A stretch of DNA of 64,000 bases from Bacteroidota bacterium. GTDB lineage: Bacteria > Bacteroidota > Bacteroidia > B-17B0 > Aurantibacillaceae. Position 1 is the first letter of the stretch. Every line of letters begins with the position of its first letter. Under the pieces are notes generated by a model. The model was not told where the DNA came from, did not search any database, and worked only from the letters and a program-made list of their open reading frames with translations. The stretch is taken from contig JAIUNM010000007.1 of NCBI GenBank assembly GCA_020162035.1, positions 1-64,000 of the forward strand. The letters run 5' to 3'. Shown here one piece after another: positions 1-7,236 of this stretch. A program made the position numbers and the translations under genes.

Positions 1-140
1 CATTTATTTTAATTTATAAAGAAATTGTAAGTACAAGAATAGAAGCAAGAAAAAGAGAAAAGTGTTGGAAAAGCGGAATCGGAAAAGAAAAATTTAAGGC
101 AATGATTGTTGAAAGCGCGGGCCTGTCTACCGACAGGTAG
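1..140 (+). CDS. GIY-YIG endonuclease, 3' part only (window edge)
   Basis: Bases 3-140 read in frame as the last 45 residues of the protein encoded by the next copy (202-468), with two differences (Y to C in the KYWKSG stretch and L to F near the end), and finish at the same TAG. The start and the GIY-YIG motif lie outside the window. The stop codon is supplied by the 20-nt palindromic segment at 122-141. Whether this copy is intact upstream cannot be seen. Confidence 0.8.
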   Translation, partial: FILIYKEIVSTRIEARKREKCWKSGIGKEKFKAMIVESAGLSTDR

Positions 141-163
141 ATTCGAGTCCCGTCCAGTCCGCA
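117..163 (+). other. tRNA 3'-half look-alike (T arm + acceptor strand), copy 1
   Basis: GCGGG at 117-121 and TTCGAGT-CCCGT at 142-153 would form a perfect T arm (5-bp stem with a G-U end pair, 7-nt loop), followed by an acceptor-like strand CCAGTCC (154-160). The arm is split by a 20-nt segment at 122-141. No D arm, anticodon arm or 5' acceptor strand precedes it; the upstream bases are nuclease codons. It is therefore not a functional tRNA but a tRNA-derived tail. Confidence 0.7.
122..141. repeat. 20-nt palindromic insertion in the T-arm look-alike, copy 1
   Basis: The segment can form two mutually exclusive hairpins: CCTGTC with GACAGG, or TCTACC with GGTAGA. Removing exactly these 20 bases restores a 5-bp T stem and 7-nt T loop. 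It supplies the TAG that ends the nuclease ORF. Short palindromes of this general form (translated as PVGRQAG-like peptides) are, from memory, dispersed in many Bacteroidota genomes; no other copy was noticed in this window apart from its tandem partner. Confidence 0.75.
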
Positions 164-170
164 AAAAATT

Positions 171-198
171 AAGCCTTACAATTTTGTAAGGCTTTTTT
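171..198 (+). terminator. Intrinsic terminator after GIY-YIG copy 1
   Basis: A 10-bp stem AAGCCTTACA / TGTAAGGCTT with a 4-nt loop is followed by a T-run. It ends three bases before the ATG of the next GIY-YIG copy, so each repeat unit ends with its own terminator. Confidence 0.85.
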
Positions 199-201
199 AT
201 T

Positions 202-468
202 ATGTACACAGTTTACGCAATAACCAGTAAAAGCAGAAAATACATTTATGTTGGTTTAACTAGCGATTTGGAAAGAAGATTAAAACAACACAATAATGGA
301 TATGAAAAAACAACAAAACCTTATGCACCATTTATTTTAATTTATAAAGAAATTGTAAGTACAAGAATAGAAGCAAGAAAAAGAGAAAAGTATTGGAAAA
401 GCGGAATCGGAAAAGAAAAACTTAAGGCAATGATTGTTGAAAGCGCGGGCCTGTCTACCGACAGGTAG
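202..468 (+). CDS. Small GIY-YIG nuclease domain protein
   Basis: An 88-residue single-domain protein of the GIY-YIG endonuclease superfamily (UvrC/Endo3-type). The N-terminus shows the signature TVYAIT...YIYVGLT followed by LERRLKQHN, with the family's catalytic arginine in the ERR stretch; an EARKREKYWK helix follows. GIY-YIG enzymes cut DNA and many are mobile. The ORF ends in the tRNA-like tail: without the 20-nt insertion at 450-469 it would continue AGSSPVQSAKN, but the insertion ends it as GLSTDR. No promoter motif lies between the preceding terminator and the ATG. Biochemical activity is not established. Confidence 0.88.
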   Translation: MYTVYAITSKSRKYIYVGLTSDLERRLKQHNNGYEKTTKPYAPFILIYKEIVSTRIEARKREKYWKSGIGKEKLKAMIVESAGLSTDR

Positions 469-491
469 ATTCGAGTCCCGTCCAGTCCGCA
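445..491 (+). other. tRNA 3'-half look-alike, copy 2
   Basis: Identical to 117-163 at an offset of 328. GCGGG at 445-449 is separated from TTCGAGTCCCGT (470-481) by the 20-nt palindrome. No 5' half of a tRNA is present. Confidence 0.7.
450..469. repeat. 20-nt palindromic insertion, copy 2
   Basis: Same sequence as 122-141. It carries the TAG stop (466-468) of the GIY-YIG gene. Its presence in both copies means it was inserted before the tandem duplication or spread by conversion. Confidence 0.75.
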
Positions 492-498
492 AAAAATT

Positions 499-526
499 AA
501 GCCTTACAATTTTGCAAGGCTTTTTT
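499..526 (+). terminator. Intrinsic terminator after GIY-YIG copy 2
   Basis: The same hairpin as 171-198 but with a T-to-C change at 515 that puts one mismatch in the stem; the T-run follows. The 137 bases from here to the toxin gene hold no ORF that can be supported. Confidence 0.7.
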
Positions 527-663
527 GTTAAATAAATTTTCTAGTTGATGAAAATACCTATAATTGCGTTGCAAAAGCAGTTTTAAAACATTCTCGTTAC
601 GCTTTACTAAACAGAGATTGAGAAGTAGGCTTATCTTACAGAATAAAGATATAGTATATTGAA

Positions 664-957
664 TTATTTGTACTTTTTTTTAGGGTTACGATTGTTATGA
701 AAAACAGAAAAAATTATCACCGTTTTGATTTGTTCTTCTACAGAATAAATAATTGAAAAAGGAAAATTTTTAATAACTGCTTCATGAAAATTTTTGTATG
801 ATTTTTTATATAAATATGGTTTTTTGCGAATTAAAATTATTGTTTTTTCTGTTGTTTCAACGAATTTAATTGCAATTTCTTCACCTTTTTCGCTATAAAA
901 ATTTACAGATGTTTCGTACTCTTCTTGTGCTTTTGAATTTAAAATGTATTGGTACAT
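664..957 (-). CDS. RelE/ParE-family toxin
   Basis: A 97-residue protein with the layout of the RelE/ParE toxin superfamily: an N-terminal strand then a long helix (YILNSKAQEEYETSVNFY), a middle RKKPYLYKK stretch, and C-terminal strands FPFSIIYSVEE and VIIFSVFHNNRNPKK. RelE members are ribosome-dependent mRNA nucleases and ParE members poison gyrase; this sequence does not decide which. It starts one base after the stop of 959-1210, the usual antitoxin-then-toxin order. Confidence 0.8.
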   Translation of the reverse strand: MYQYILNSKAQEEYETSVNFYSEKGEEIAIKFVETTEKTIILIRKKPYLYKKSYKNFHEAVIKNFPFSIIYSVEEQIKTVIIFSVFHNNRNPKKKYK

Positions 958-958
958 A

Positions 959-1210
959 TTATCTATTAAATTTATTTTTTAATAGTTTTTGTATTCTTTT
1001 TTTACTTTCATTACCGCTAATCATTTTTGTTTTACCTGATTTATAGTCTTTATATCGTTGGTCGAGTTCAGCTTTAAAAACATTGCTATATGAAGATTCT
1101 ACTTCTAAATCTGCTTCTACTATTGTATAAAATGCCTTTATTTTTTTTGAGTCAACTTGATCTATATAATTATGTAATTTTTCTCTAATTATATTTACTG
1201 CTAATGTCAT
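959..1210 (-). CDS. Putative antitoxin of the RelE/ParE-type pair
   Basis: An 83-residue charged protein directly upstream of, and probably co-transcribed with, the toxin gene. The C-terminal half is lysine-rich and disordered-looking, as expected of a toxin-neutralising tail. The N-terminal IIREKLHNYIDQVDSKKIKAFYTIVE resembles short Bacteroidota addiction-module antitoxins that lack an obvious DNA-binding domain. The assignment rests on size and position more than on motif. Confidence 0.65.
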   Translation of the reverse strand: MTLAVNIIREKLHNYIDQVDSKKIKAFYTIVEADLEVESSYSNVFKAELDQRYKDYKSGKTKMISGNESKKRIQKLLKNKFNR

Positions 1211-1336
1211 AATGTTGTATTTAAAGGTTATTTCAAATTTACTAATTTTTATTTAGTTTAAATATTTTTAAAATATTGTAATGATTGCTCTGTAAATTTA
1301 TTTTGCTTTTGTCTGTTTTTAATTGCATTGTTTAAT

Positions 1337-2044
1337 TTACCAATTTATCTCAATAGTTTTTGTTTCATAAGGATATATTTTAATGGTATCTATTGTTTGT
1401 GTTACAACGCCCATTTTCTTTTTGTAAATTTTTAAAACATGTTTGCCAGCATTAGATTTCGTGGAATAATTAGAAATTACAACACTTGGATAAGGAAATC
1501 CGTTATCACCATAATAGCTCCAGCCGCTATATACCCCCCCCCCAAATGGATATGGCTGGCCCGGCACTTCATATTTTGGAGAAATTATACCAATTGCTAT
1601 ACTATCATTAGTTTGCGATGGGTTGAGTAAATTATTGAATTGCACTTTAAAAAAACAATCGTAAGTGCTGCTATTTAAAACTTTATTATTACTGTTTTCT
1701 AATTTAATTTCGCTATTTTCAGTTACGTTACAATTGTAATTATCACTTTTATCATAACTGTACTTAATCTTAGCTGCATATTGCACATTCTGATTCTTTT
1801 TTAGTTTTAGATTATCAAAAAAACATTGTCCATTGGCATCAGTTGTTGCATGGGCTATTTCTTTACATTGTGTACCCGCATTAAACAAGCCACCCTTGTA
1901 TTGGCTTTCTATAATTATTACTTCAGCATTTGTTATAGGCTCGCCCAAAGCATAGTTCCACGCAGTAATGCTAATATTACTTTTTTTACGGCAGGTGGTA
2001 AAAACTAATAATATTGCTACAAGTATTAAAATTTGTTTTTTCAT
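1337..2044 (-). CDS. Lipoprotein with a G10 tract
   Basis: A 235-residue predicted lipoprotein: short charged N-terminus, hydrophobic core and lipobox LVFTTC with lipidation at Cys18. The mature part (ITAWNYALGEPITNAEVIIIE...) resembles a carboxypeptidase-regulatory or Ig-like beta fold of the kind common in Bacteroidota surface lipoproteins. Codons for Gly168-170 form a run of ten G on the coding strand. Its start codon overlaps the stop of a possible 42-residue ORF by one base. Function unknown. Confidence 0.7.
   Translation of the reverse strand: MKKQILILVAILLVFTTCRKKSNISITAWNYALGEPITNAEVIIIESQYKGGLFNAGTQCKEIAHATTDANGQCFFDNLKLKKNQNVQYAAKIKYSYDKSDNYNCNVTENSEIKLENSNNKVLNSSTYDCFFKVQFNNLLNPSQTNDSIAIGIISPKYEVPGQPYPFGGGVYSGWSYYGDNGFPYPSVVISNYSTKSNAGKHVLKIYKKKMGVVTQTIDTIKIYPYETKTIEINW
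1534..1543. repeat. Homopolymer C10 (G10 on the coding strand)
   Basis: A run of ten C on the + strand inside the lipoprotein gene at 1337-2044. Runs this long of G/C stand out in DNA of about 30 percent GC and are prone to slipped-strand change, which would truncate the last third of the protein. Confidence 0.95.
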
Positions 2045-2172
2045 TACTGTAAAATAATTCTATCGGTTTGTTTGTAATCTTTATTAAAAACCCTGCTCCG
2101 CTGGATTTTGAGCGAATGCCTTGTGTGTTTGCTAATCCTGCGAATTTTATATAACTCATCATAAAATTTCAT
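2044..2172 (-). CDS. Possible small basic protein (42 aa)
   Basis: ATG at 2172 to TAA at 2046-2044 encodes 42 residues, lysine- and arginine-rich (IRRISKHTRHSLKIQRSRVFNK). The stop overlaps the ATG of the lipoprotein gene (TAATG), an arrangement typical of coupled translation. No homology is recognised and no promoter is seen. It could be a remnant of the gene upstream. Confidence 0.3.
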   Translation of the reverse strand: MKFYDELYKIRRISKHTRHSLKIQRSRVFNKDYKQTDRIILQ

Positions 2173-2220
2173 TTTATTGTTTTAATAAATATATAAAATT
2201 TAATAAAGGTTTGCAAATTC

Positions 2221-2439
2221 TTATTTTTTAAAACGAAGGTTTACAAATCCTTCGCAGCGAAGACTTGCGCCATCTTCTGTACCTACTTTAACAAAATCGT
2301 TGTTAAAACGCGTTTTATAATACCAATATTTTTTATGTCTCAGAGTTTCAACACTCTGAGCATTAAAATTTGAAGCAATTTGTAAAAAAACACATAACCA
2401 AATTACATATATAAGTTTATCTTTTAAAGGTAATTTCAT
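2221..2439 (-). CDS. Small secreted protein, possibly truncated
   Basis: A 72-residue protein with a signal peptide (KLIYVIWLCVFLQIASNFNAQ) and a mature part of about 44 residues. The mature part (ETLRHKKYWYYKTRFNNDFVKVG) looks like the beginning of a longer domain, so the gene may be a truncated copy. It overlaps the end of 2417-2944 by 23 bases in another frame. Function unknown. Confidence 0.5.
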   Translation of the reverse strand: MKLPLKDKLIYVIWLCVFLQIASNFNAQSVETLRHKKYWYYKTRFNNDFVKVGTEDGASLRCEGFVNLRFKK

Positions 2440-2944
2440 AAAATTTATTTTTTATTGTTTTGGTTAAAATCATCTTTTTGCCATATAAGCGTTTAATATG
2501 GTTAGTACCAAAAGATAAAAAATTTGTAAATAATGCTTTAGTAACACTACTGTCTTTAATTCGTCTTTCAGTAAAGTTCAGAGTTTCAAATTTGGAATTA
2601 AGAACATAGTTCAAACTAGTAATATCCCCAGGATTAAAAATACCAGGTTTTATGGGTGTTGAACTTACAAAAGCATTAGGGTCATCTTCCTCATTAAGGC
2701 GACCATTAATAAAATAGAAATGGAGTTCATGAAGATTAATAGGGTTAATAGAATCTTGGTAAATATTATTGGCGTTTACGCCATCAATCACAATATTTTC
2801 TATTTGCCATGAAGAATTTTCAGAAGTTGCGAGAATTCTTACCTTTGCTCTACTGAGAGAGATAGTAGGATCATCATCAAACTTTTTACACCCTAATAGC
2901 AGTAAACTATAAGCCAATGCACGTATTACAATATTATATTTCAT
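2417..2944 (-). CDS. Putative lipoprotein
   Basis: Start chosen at the internal ATG at 2944 (MKYNIVIRALAYS...), which puts the gene 4 bases after the fibre-like gene and gives a clean lipoprotein signal ending LLLLGC. The longer reading from 2971 would overlap that gene. About 175 residues; mature protein rich in Asp, Asn and Ser with no recognised domain. Probably co-transcribed with the fibre-like gene upstream. Confidence 0.65.
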   Translation of the reverse strand: MKYNIVIRALAYSLLLLGCKKFDDDPTISLSRAKVRILATSENSSWQIENIVIDGVNANNIYQDSINPINLHELHFYFINGRLNEEDDPNAFVSSTPIKPGIFNPGDITSLNYVLNSKFETLNFTERRIKDSSVTKALFTNFLSFGTNHIKRLYGKKMILTKTIKNKFYEITFKR

Positions 2945-2948
2945 AGTA

Positions 2949-4430
2949 TTATTTTTGTTTAATAGCATCAATCTCTTTTTGCATTTTCACCATTCGTATG
3001 GTCATTTCCTCAATTTTCTTTAGCAAAATTTTATTCATTTCTCCCAAATCAATGCCGTTTTCTAGAACTTCTTTTTCGCTTGGCACACCGGGTAAATGTT
3101 TATTGGTTAAATAATACTTTTCTTCATCATATAAATTAAGCAATTGATAATCTTTATCAAACACATAATCAGCCCAATCTACAACTCTTATAAAACAAGA
3201 CTTACCAACAATTTTGCCGTTTATTGTTAGCAGCGCATCTGTGTGCGGCCCACTTGTTTGAGTTTTATCGCCAATAATTGTTTTTCCATCACTTGCAACA
3301 TTAAATACTGTTAGCGAATTTGATTTATTACTAACAGATATTGCATTTTTATTTGGGTCGCTTAAAATTTTCACACCATCATCTGCCCACGCATCAATGG
3401 TTAAGCGTGCGCTTGGGTTATCGGTTCCAATGCCCACTTTATTATTATCGTGTAAAAATAATATGTTGTTATTGGCATTGGTGCTGCCATAAGGTTTCCA
3501 AAAATTTAAACCGCTGTTTGCTACTGCTGTGCCGCCTGTATATTCTACACCCCAATCGCCATTTGGGCTTGTTGGGCCATTAAACACAAACATTGGACCG
3601 CCGTAAGCATTATTTCCTTTACATCGTGTTAAGCCATTGCTAAATATAAATTGTAAAGGGTCGCCTGGGTTACTTGTAAAATTAGCTCCAAACCCAATTG
3701 AACCGCTGGGTTTATTAAATATGGTAGATACATTGTTTGATTTTAAAATAAAATCAACATTATTACACGTGCCAGCATAATTGCTGCCATTTACGGTTAA
3801 GTCCACATTATTTCCTCCCTCAAACCAAGGTATGGTATTTGGTAAGCAAGGCGTACTACCTATACCGTTTCCACCACCTGGGTTAGGGATGGTTTTTAAT
3901 AAATTACCTGCAGAGTCGGTATAAACTATAGCGTAACCTGTGCCTGCTAAATTACTTAGTTTTAAACTGCCTGTAATTTGTGTGTTGCCAGCCACATCTA
4001 ATTTATAGTTACTGTTGGGTGTTGTGCCTATGCCTAAATTTCCGTTTGGTAAATATTAATTAGTTCCTGTTTTACTTAATAATCCTAGTCCGTTATTTTC
4101 TATAAAATTTTTAATTGCGGTACCGCCTACTGGTGTTAATTTTCCATTCACATCTATTGTTAAAATTTTATAGTTGTTAGCACTTGCTAAACTATTAAAA
4201 ATAATGTCGCCATTGCTATCAAATGTAAAGCGGGTTGTATTATTGGTTTTAATTAATAATGGTATGCTGTTTGTTGTACCAATAAAATCGCCATTACTAG
4301 CGTTGTTGCCCGAAGGCTTCCAAGGCGGACCATTTTGCGCTATTATAAATGAGCCCATAAAGCTAAATAAAGCTATTACAGAGGTTTTTACCCAGTAGGG
4401 GGGGGTAATTGATGTTTTTGTTTGTTTCAT
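2949..4430 (-). pseudogene. Fibre-like surface protein gene interrupted by an in-frame TAA
   Basis: Two open segments, 4430-4056 and 4055-2949, are in the same frame and separated only by one TAA (4058-4056). Directly past the stop the frame reads YLPNGNLGIGTTPNSNYKLDV, a motif typical of Bacteroidota tail-fibre-like proteins. The second segment has no ATG of its own at that point (only GTG at 3995), so it is the rest of one gene. N-terminus: signal peptide, starting at ATG 4430. C-terminus: WADYVFDKDYQLLNLYDEEKY...HLPGVPSEKEV then a coiled coil, resembling the S74-like ends of such fibres. Without readthrough only 124 residues are made. Confidence 0.8.
4398..4405. repeat. Homopolymer G8 (C8 on the coding strand) in the signal peptide
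   Basis: Eight G on the + strand encode Thr9-Pro10-Pro11 of the fibre-like protein. Slippage here would shift frame within the first twelve codons and switch the gene off. Confidence 0.95.
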
Positions 4431-4603
4431 TGTATAAATGATTTTAATGAAATTGTATAACGAATTTAATGAAAATAAATTAAGATGCAAAATTTAAAAT
4501 AAACTCAGTTTCAAAAATTACAAGTATTGTAAATTTTATCTGATTACTTATTTCGAAATTATTTATTCTAAAAAATGTTGATTAAATATGTTCAAATAAA
4601 TAA

Positions 4604-4957
4604 CTAACTATGATAAACCCTTGAAAAAATTATTTTTCCATTTTTAATTTCTAAAACTTCACCAACCATTAAATCAGCTTCGCCTGGCGCTTGTCTTAAA
4701 TATTCAATAAAAACAAATTCGTTATTACAAACTATATTTTTATTTTCGTAATACAATTGTGGCAACCTTTCAAATGCACCTTGCCACCATTCTCTTAATT
4801 CATCATGCCCGCTAATAAATCCATTTGTTTGTGGTTTAGCAATTTTTAATTTAGGACTGTAATGTTGCGCGTTTATATCATATAAACTTAACAGTGCATT
4901 AATATTTTTTGTATTAAACGCATCAAGCCAATTGTTTGCAAGCTGTAATGTATCCAT
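4604..4957 (-). CDS. SnoaL-like / NTF2-fold protein
   Basis: Start chosen at ATG 4957 (MDTLQLANNWLDAFN), two bases past the rsgA stop; the longer reading would run back into rsgA. The 117-residue protein has the NTF2-like pattern: helix with NNWLDAFNTKNINALLSLYDINAQHYSP, then ISGHDELREWWQGAFERLPQL, then strands FVFIEYLRQAPGEADLMVGEVLEIKNGKI. SnoaL-like proteins include small isomerases, hydrolases and binding proteins; no substrate can be inferred. Likely transcribed with rsgA. Confidence 0.8.
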   Translation of the reverse strand: MDTLQLANNWLDAFNTKNINALLSLYDINAQHYSPKLKIAKPQTNGFISGHDELREWWQGAFERLPQLYYENKNIVCNNEFVFIEYLRQAPGEADLMVGEVLEIKNGKIIFSRVYHS

Positions 4958-4959
4958 AT

Positions 4960-5895
4960 TTAATTTATTTCCCATTCGTTCCAATCCATTTCTTCGCCAT
5001 TTAATATTTTCAAATAACTAATATATCTTTCCTCATTAATTTCTTTTTCGTTAACAGCTTTTATAACTCCACAACCAGGCTCAGTTTGATGTAAACAATT
5101 ATTAAATTTACAAGTATTCATAAGTTCTCTAATTTCGGGGAAGTAATGCCCAATTTCTTCCTTTTTCATTTCAACTAAGCCCAACTCTTTAACACCAGGG
5201 CTATCAATTATAAATCCACCAAATGACAAATTATGTAACTCTGCAAATGTTGTTGTATGAGTGCCTTTTAAATGCGTTAAGCTAATTTCGCCTGTTTTTA
5301 AATTTAAACTTGGCTCTATTCTGTTAATTAAAGTTGTTTTTCCAACGCCAGAATGGCCAGCAACTAAAGTTGTTTTATTTGATAATAATTTTTTTATTTC
5401 AATTAGCGATTCTTTATCATTAAAATTTGTTGTTATACATTGATAACCAATTTTAGTATAAATTTTTATTATTTGATTTTGATACGCTAATAAATCAGCT
5501 TCAAGTAAATCTGTTTTATTAAACACTAATACAATTGGGATTTGATAAGCTTCGGCAGTTATTAAAAACCGATCAATAAATCCTAAACTTGTTCGTGGTG
5601 CAACCATAGTGCAAACCAACATGGCTAAATCTAAATTACTAGCTAAAATATGCGCTTGTTTACTTAAATTTAACGATTTTCGAATAATATAATTTTTGCG
5701 TGGTAAAATTGTTTCTATAACAGGCGAGTCTGTATTTGTATTAACTTCTACTATATCTCCAACAGCAATTGGATTAGTTGTTTTTCGACCATCTAACCTT
5801 ATTTTACCTTTTAGCTTACACAAATAATTTTGCGAGTTAATTTTAACTAAATAATTACTACCAGTAGATTTTATTACAACTCCTTTTTGCAACAT
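4960..5895 (-). CDS. rsgA: Ribosome small-subunit-dependent GTPase RsgA
   Basis: A circularly permuted GTPase that helps late maturation of the 30S subunit. Residue numbers are from ATG 5895 (MLQKGVVIKSTG), preferred to 5913 because the OB-fold begins here. OB-fold about 1-65; G4 NKTD at 126-129; G1 GHSGVGKTTL at 180-189; G3 DSPG at 231-234, in the permuted order G4-G1-G3. A zinc knuckle C-x4-C-x-H-x5-C lies at 262-275. Length (311) is normal. Upstream of, and probably co-transcribed with, the SnoaL-like gene. Confidence 0.97.
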   Translation of the reverse strand: MLQKGVVIKSTGSNYLVKINSQNYLCKLKGKIRLDGRKTTNPIAVGDIVEVNTNTDSPVIETILPRKNYIIRKSLNLSKQAHILASNLDLAMLVCTMVAPRTSLGFIDRFLITAEAYQIPIVLVFNKTDLLEADLLAYQNQIIKIYTKIGYQCITTNFNDKESLIEIKKLLSNKTTLVAGHSGVGKTTLINRIEPSLNLKTGEISLTHLKGTHTTTFAELHNLSFGGFIIDSPGVKELGLVEMKKEEIGHYFPEIRELMNTCKFNNCLHQTEPGCGVIKAVNEKEINEERYISYLKILNGEEMDWNEWEIN

Positions 5896-5992
5896 TTTTA
5901 GCAAAGTTAACATTTTAACTATTTGCTAACAATTAACGTTTGTTATAACATTAAAATATTAAATTTAGCACGATTTAATAAAACACAAAATT

Positions 5993-7168
5993 ATGAAAGA
6001 AGTATACATCGTATCTGCCGTACGTACAGCAATGGGTTCGTTTGGTGGTACATTAGCAGGAATAAGCGCAACCAAATTAGGAGCAGAAGCTATTAAAGGT
6101 GCCTTAGCAAAAATAAATTTAGATGGTAAACTGGTTCAGGAAGTTTATATGGGTAGCGTTTTACAAGCAAACCTAGGGCAAGCACCAGCACGCCAAGCTG
6201 CAAAATTTGCTGGTTTACCTGATAGTGTAAACTGTACTACTGTAAATAAAGTTTGCGCAAGCGGTATGAAATCAATTGCTTTAGCAGCTCAAAGTATAAT
6301 GTTAGGCGATAACGATATTGTTGTGGCTGGTGGTATGGAAAACATGAGCTCAGCTCCGTTTTATAGCGATAGTACAAGATGGGGGGCTAAATATGGCAAC
6401 TCGCAATTAATTGATGGCTTAGCTAAAGATGGTTTAACAGATGTTTATGGAAATGTGCCAATGGGTAATTGTGCAGAGTTGTGTGCAAGCGAACATAAAT
6501 TTAGCAGAGAAGAGCAAGATAATTTTGCTATAGAATCTTACAAAAGAAGTGCGGCTGCTTGGAGTGCTGGTAAATTTAAAGATGAAGTTATTGGCATAAC
6601 CGTAAAAACTAAAAAAGGCGATGTTGTTTTTGCTGAAGATGAAGAATATAAAAATGTAAATTTTGAAAAAATACCAACTTTAAAACCTGTGTTTCAAAAA
6701 GACGGAACTGTGACAGCTGCAAATGCTAGTACAATGAATGATGGCGCAGCTGCATTAGTTTTAATGAGTAAAGAAAAAGCAGAAAGTTTAGGAATTAAAC
6801 CTATTGCAAAAATTAAAAGTTATGCCGATGCTGAACAAGCCCCAGAATGGTTTACAACTACACCAAGTTTAGCAGTGCCAAAAGCTGTTGAAAAAGCTGG
6901 TTTAAAAATGAATGATATTAATTATTATGAGTTAAACGAAGCATTTAGTGTTGTTGGTTTAGCAAATATTAAATTAATGAATTTAGATGCAAGTAAAGTT
7001 AATGTTAATGGCGGTGCGGTATCACTAGGGCACCCTTTAGGCGCAAGTGGCGCACGTGTAATTGTAACTTTAATTAACGTATTAAAACAAAACAATGCTA
7101 AATATGGTGCGGCTGGTATTTGTAATGGCGGCGGCGGCGCAAGCGCAATGGTAATTGAAAACGTTTAA
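5993..7168 (+). CDS. Acetyl-CoA C-acetyltransferase (thiolase)
   Basis: A 391-residue type II (biosynthetic-type) thiolase: condenses two acetyl-CoA to acetoacetyl-CoA or runs the reverse in fatty-acid and amino-acid breakdown. Nucleophile Cys88 in VNKVCASGMKS; His347 in GHPLGASGAR; second cysteine Cys377 in GICNGGGGAS. The NEAF motif is present as YELNEAFSV. Full family length. Single gene between a divergent rsgA and a strong terminator at 7192. It could serve polyhydroxyalkanoate, ketone body or degradation routes; context does not decide. Confidence 0.96.
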   Translation: MKEVYIVSAVRTAMGSFGGTLAGISATKLGAEAIKGALAKINLDGKLVQEVYMGSVLQANLGQAPARQAAKFAGLPDSVNCTTVNKVCASGMKSIALAAQSIMLGDNDIVVAGGMENMSSAPFYSDSTRWGAKYGNSQLIDGLAKDGLTDVYGNVPMGNCAELCASEHKFSREEQDNFAIESYKRSAAAWSAGKFKDEVIGITVKTKKGDVVFAEDEEYKNVNFEKIPTLKPVFQKDGTVTAANASTMNDGAAALVLMSKEKAESLGIKPIAKIKSYADAEQAPEWFTTTPSLAVPKAVEKAGLKMNDINYYELNEAFSVVGLANIKLMNLDASKVNVNGGAVSLGHPLGASGARVIVTLINVLKQNNAKYGAAGICNGGGGASAMVIENV

Positions 7169-7191
7169 GTTTAAACAATCAAATAATTTAA

Positions 7192-7224
7192 AAAGCTGTC
7201 TAATTAAACTAGACAGCTTTTTTT
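7192..7224. terminator. Bidirectional intrinsic terminator
   Basis: Stem AAAGCTGTCTA / TAGACAGCTTT with a 7-nt loop and a T-run on the + strand; the minus strand also has a T-run after the stem. It sits between the convergent thiolase and methyltransferase genes and can serve both. Confidence 0.92.
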
Positions 7225-7236
7225 ATTTTTGATTTA

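Larger units (their letters stand above)
1..526. repeat. Tandem direct repeat, period 328 bp (GIY-YIG gene + tRNA-like tail + terminator)
   Basis: Bases 1-198 recur at 329-526 with only a few substitutions, for example at 63, 93 and 187 against their partners at +328. The period contains a complete nuclease ORF, a tRNA 3'-half look-alike and an intrinsic terminator. Copy 1 is cut by the window edge. Similarity stops right after the terminator T-run (198/526), so the unit boundary coincides with the terminator. Further copies could lie upstream of the window. Confidence 0.93.

Noticed and set aside
117-163. A genuine tRNA gene
   Set aside because: Only a T arm and acceptor 3' strand are present, interrupted by 20 bases; no anticodon or D arm precedes it.
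9-209. 66-codon minus-strand frame containing PVGRQAR
   Set aside because: It is the reverse reading of the nuclease gene, tRNA tail and palindrome; the peptide is the signature of the palindromic repeat, not a protein.
1-526. Direct repeat as part of a CRISPR or IS element
   Set aside because: Only two long, nearly identical units with a coding gene; no spacers, no transposase, no terminal inverted repeats.
528-663. Possible gene or remnant between the repeat and the toxin
   Set aside because: Only a 12-codon ORF and no recognisable motif; nothing that can be supported.
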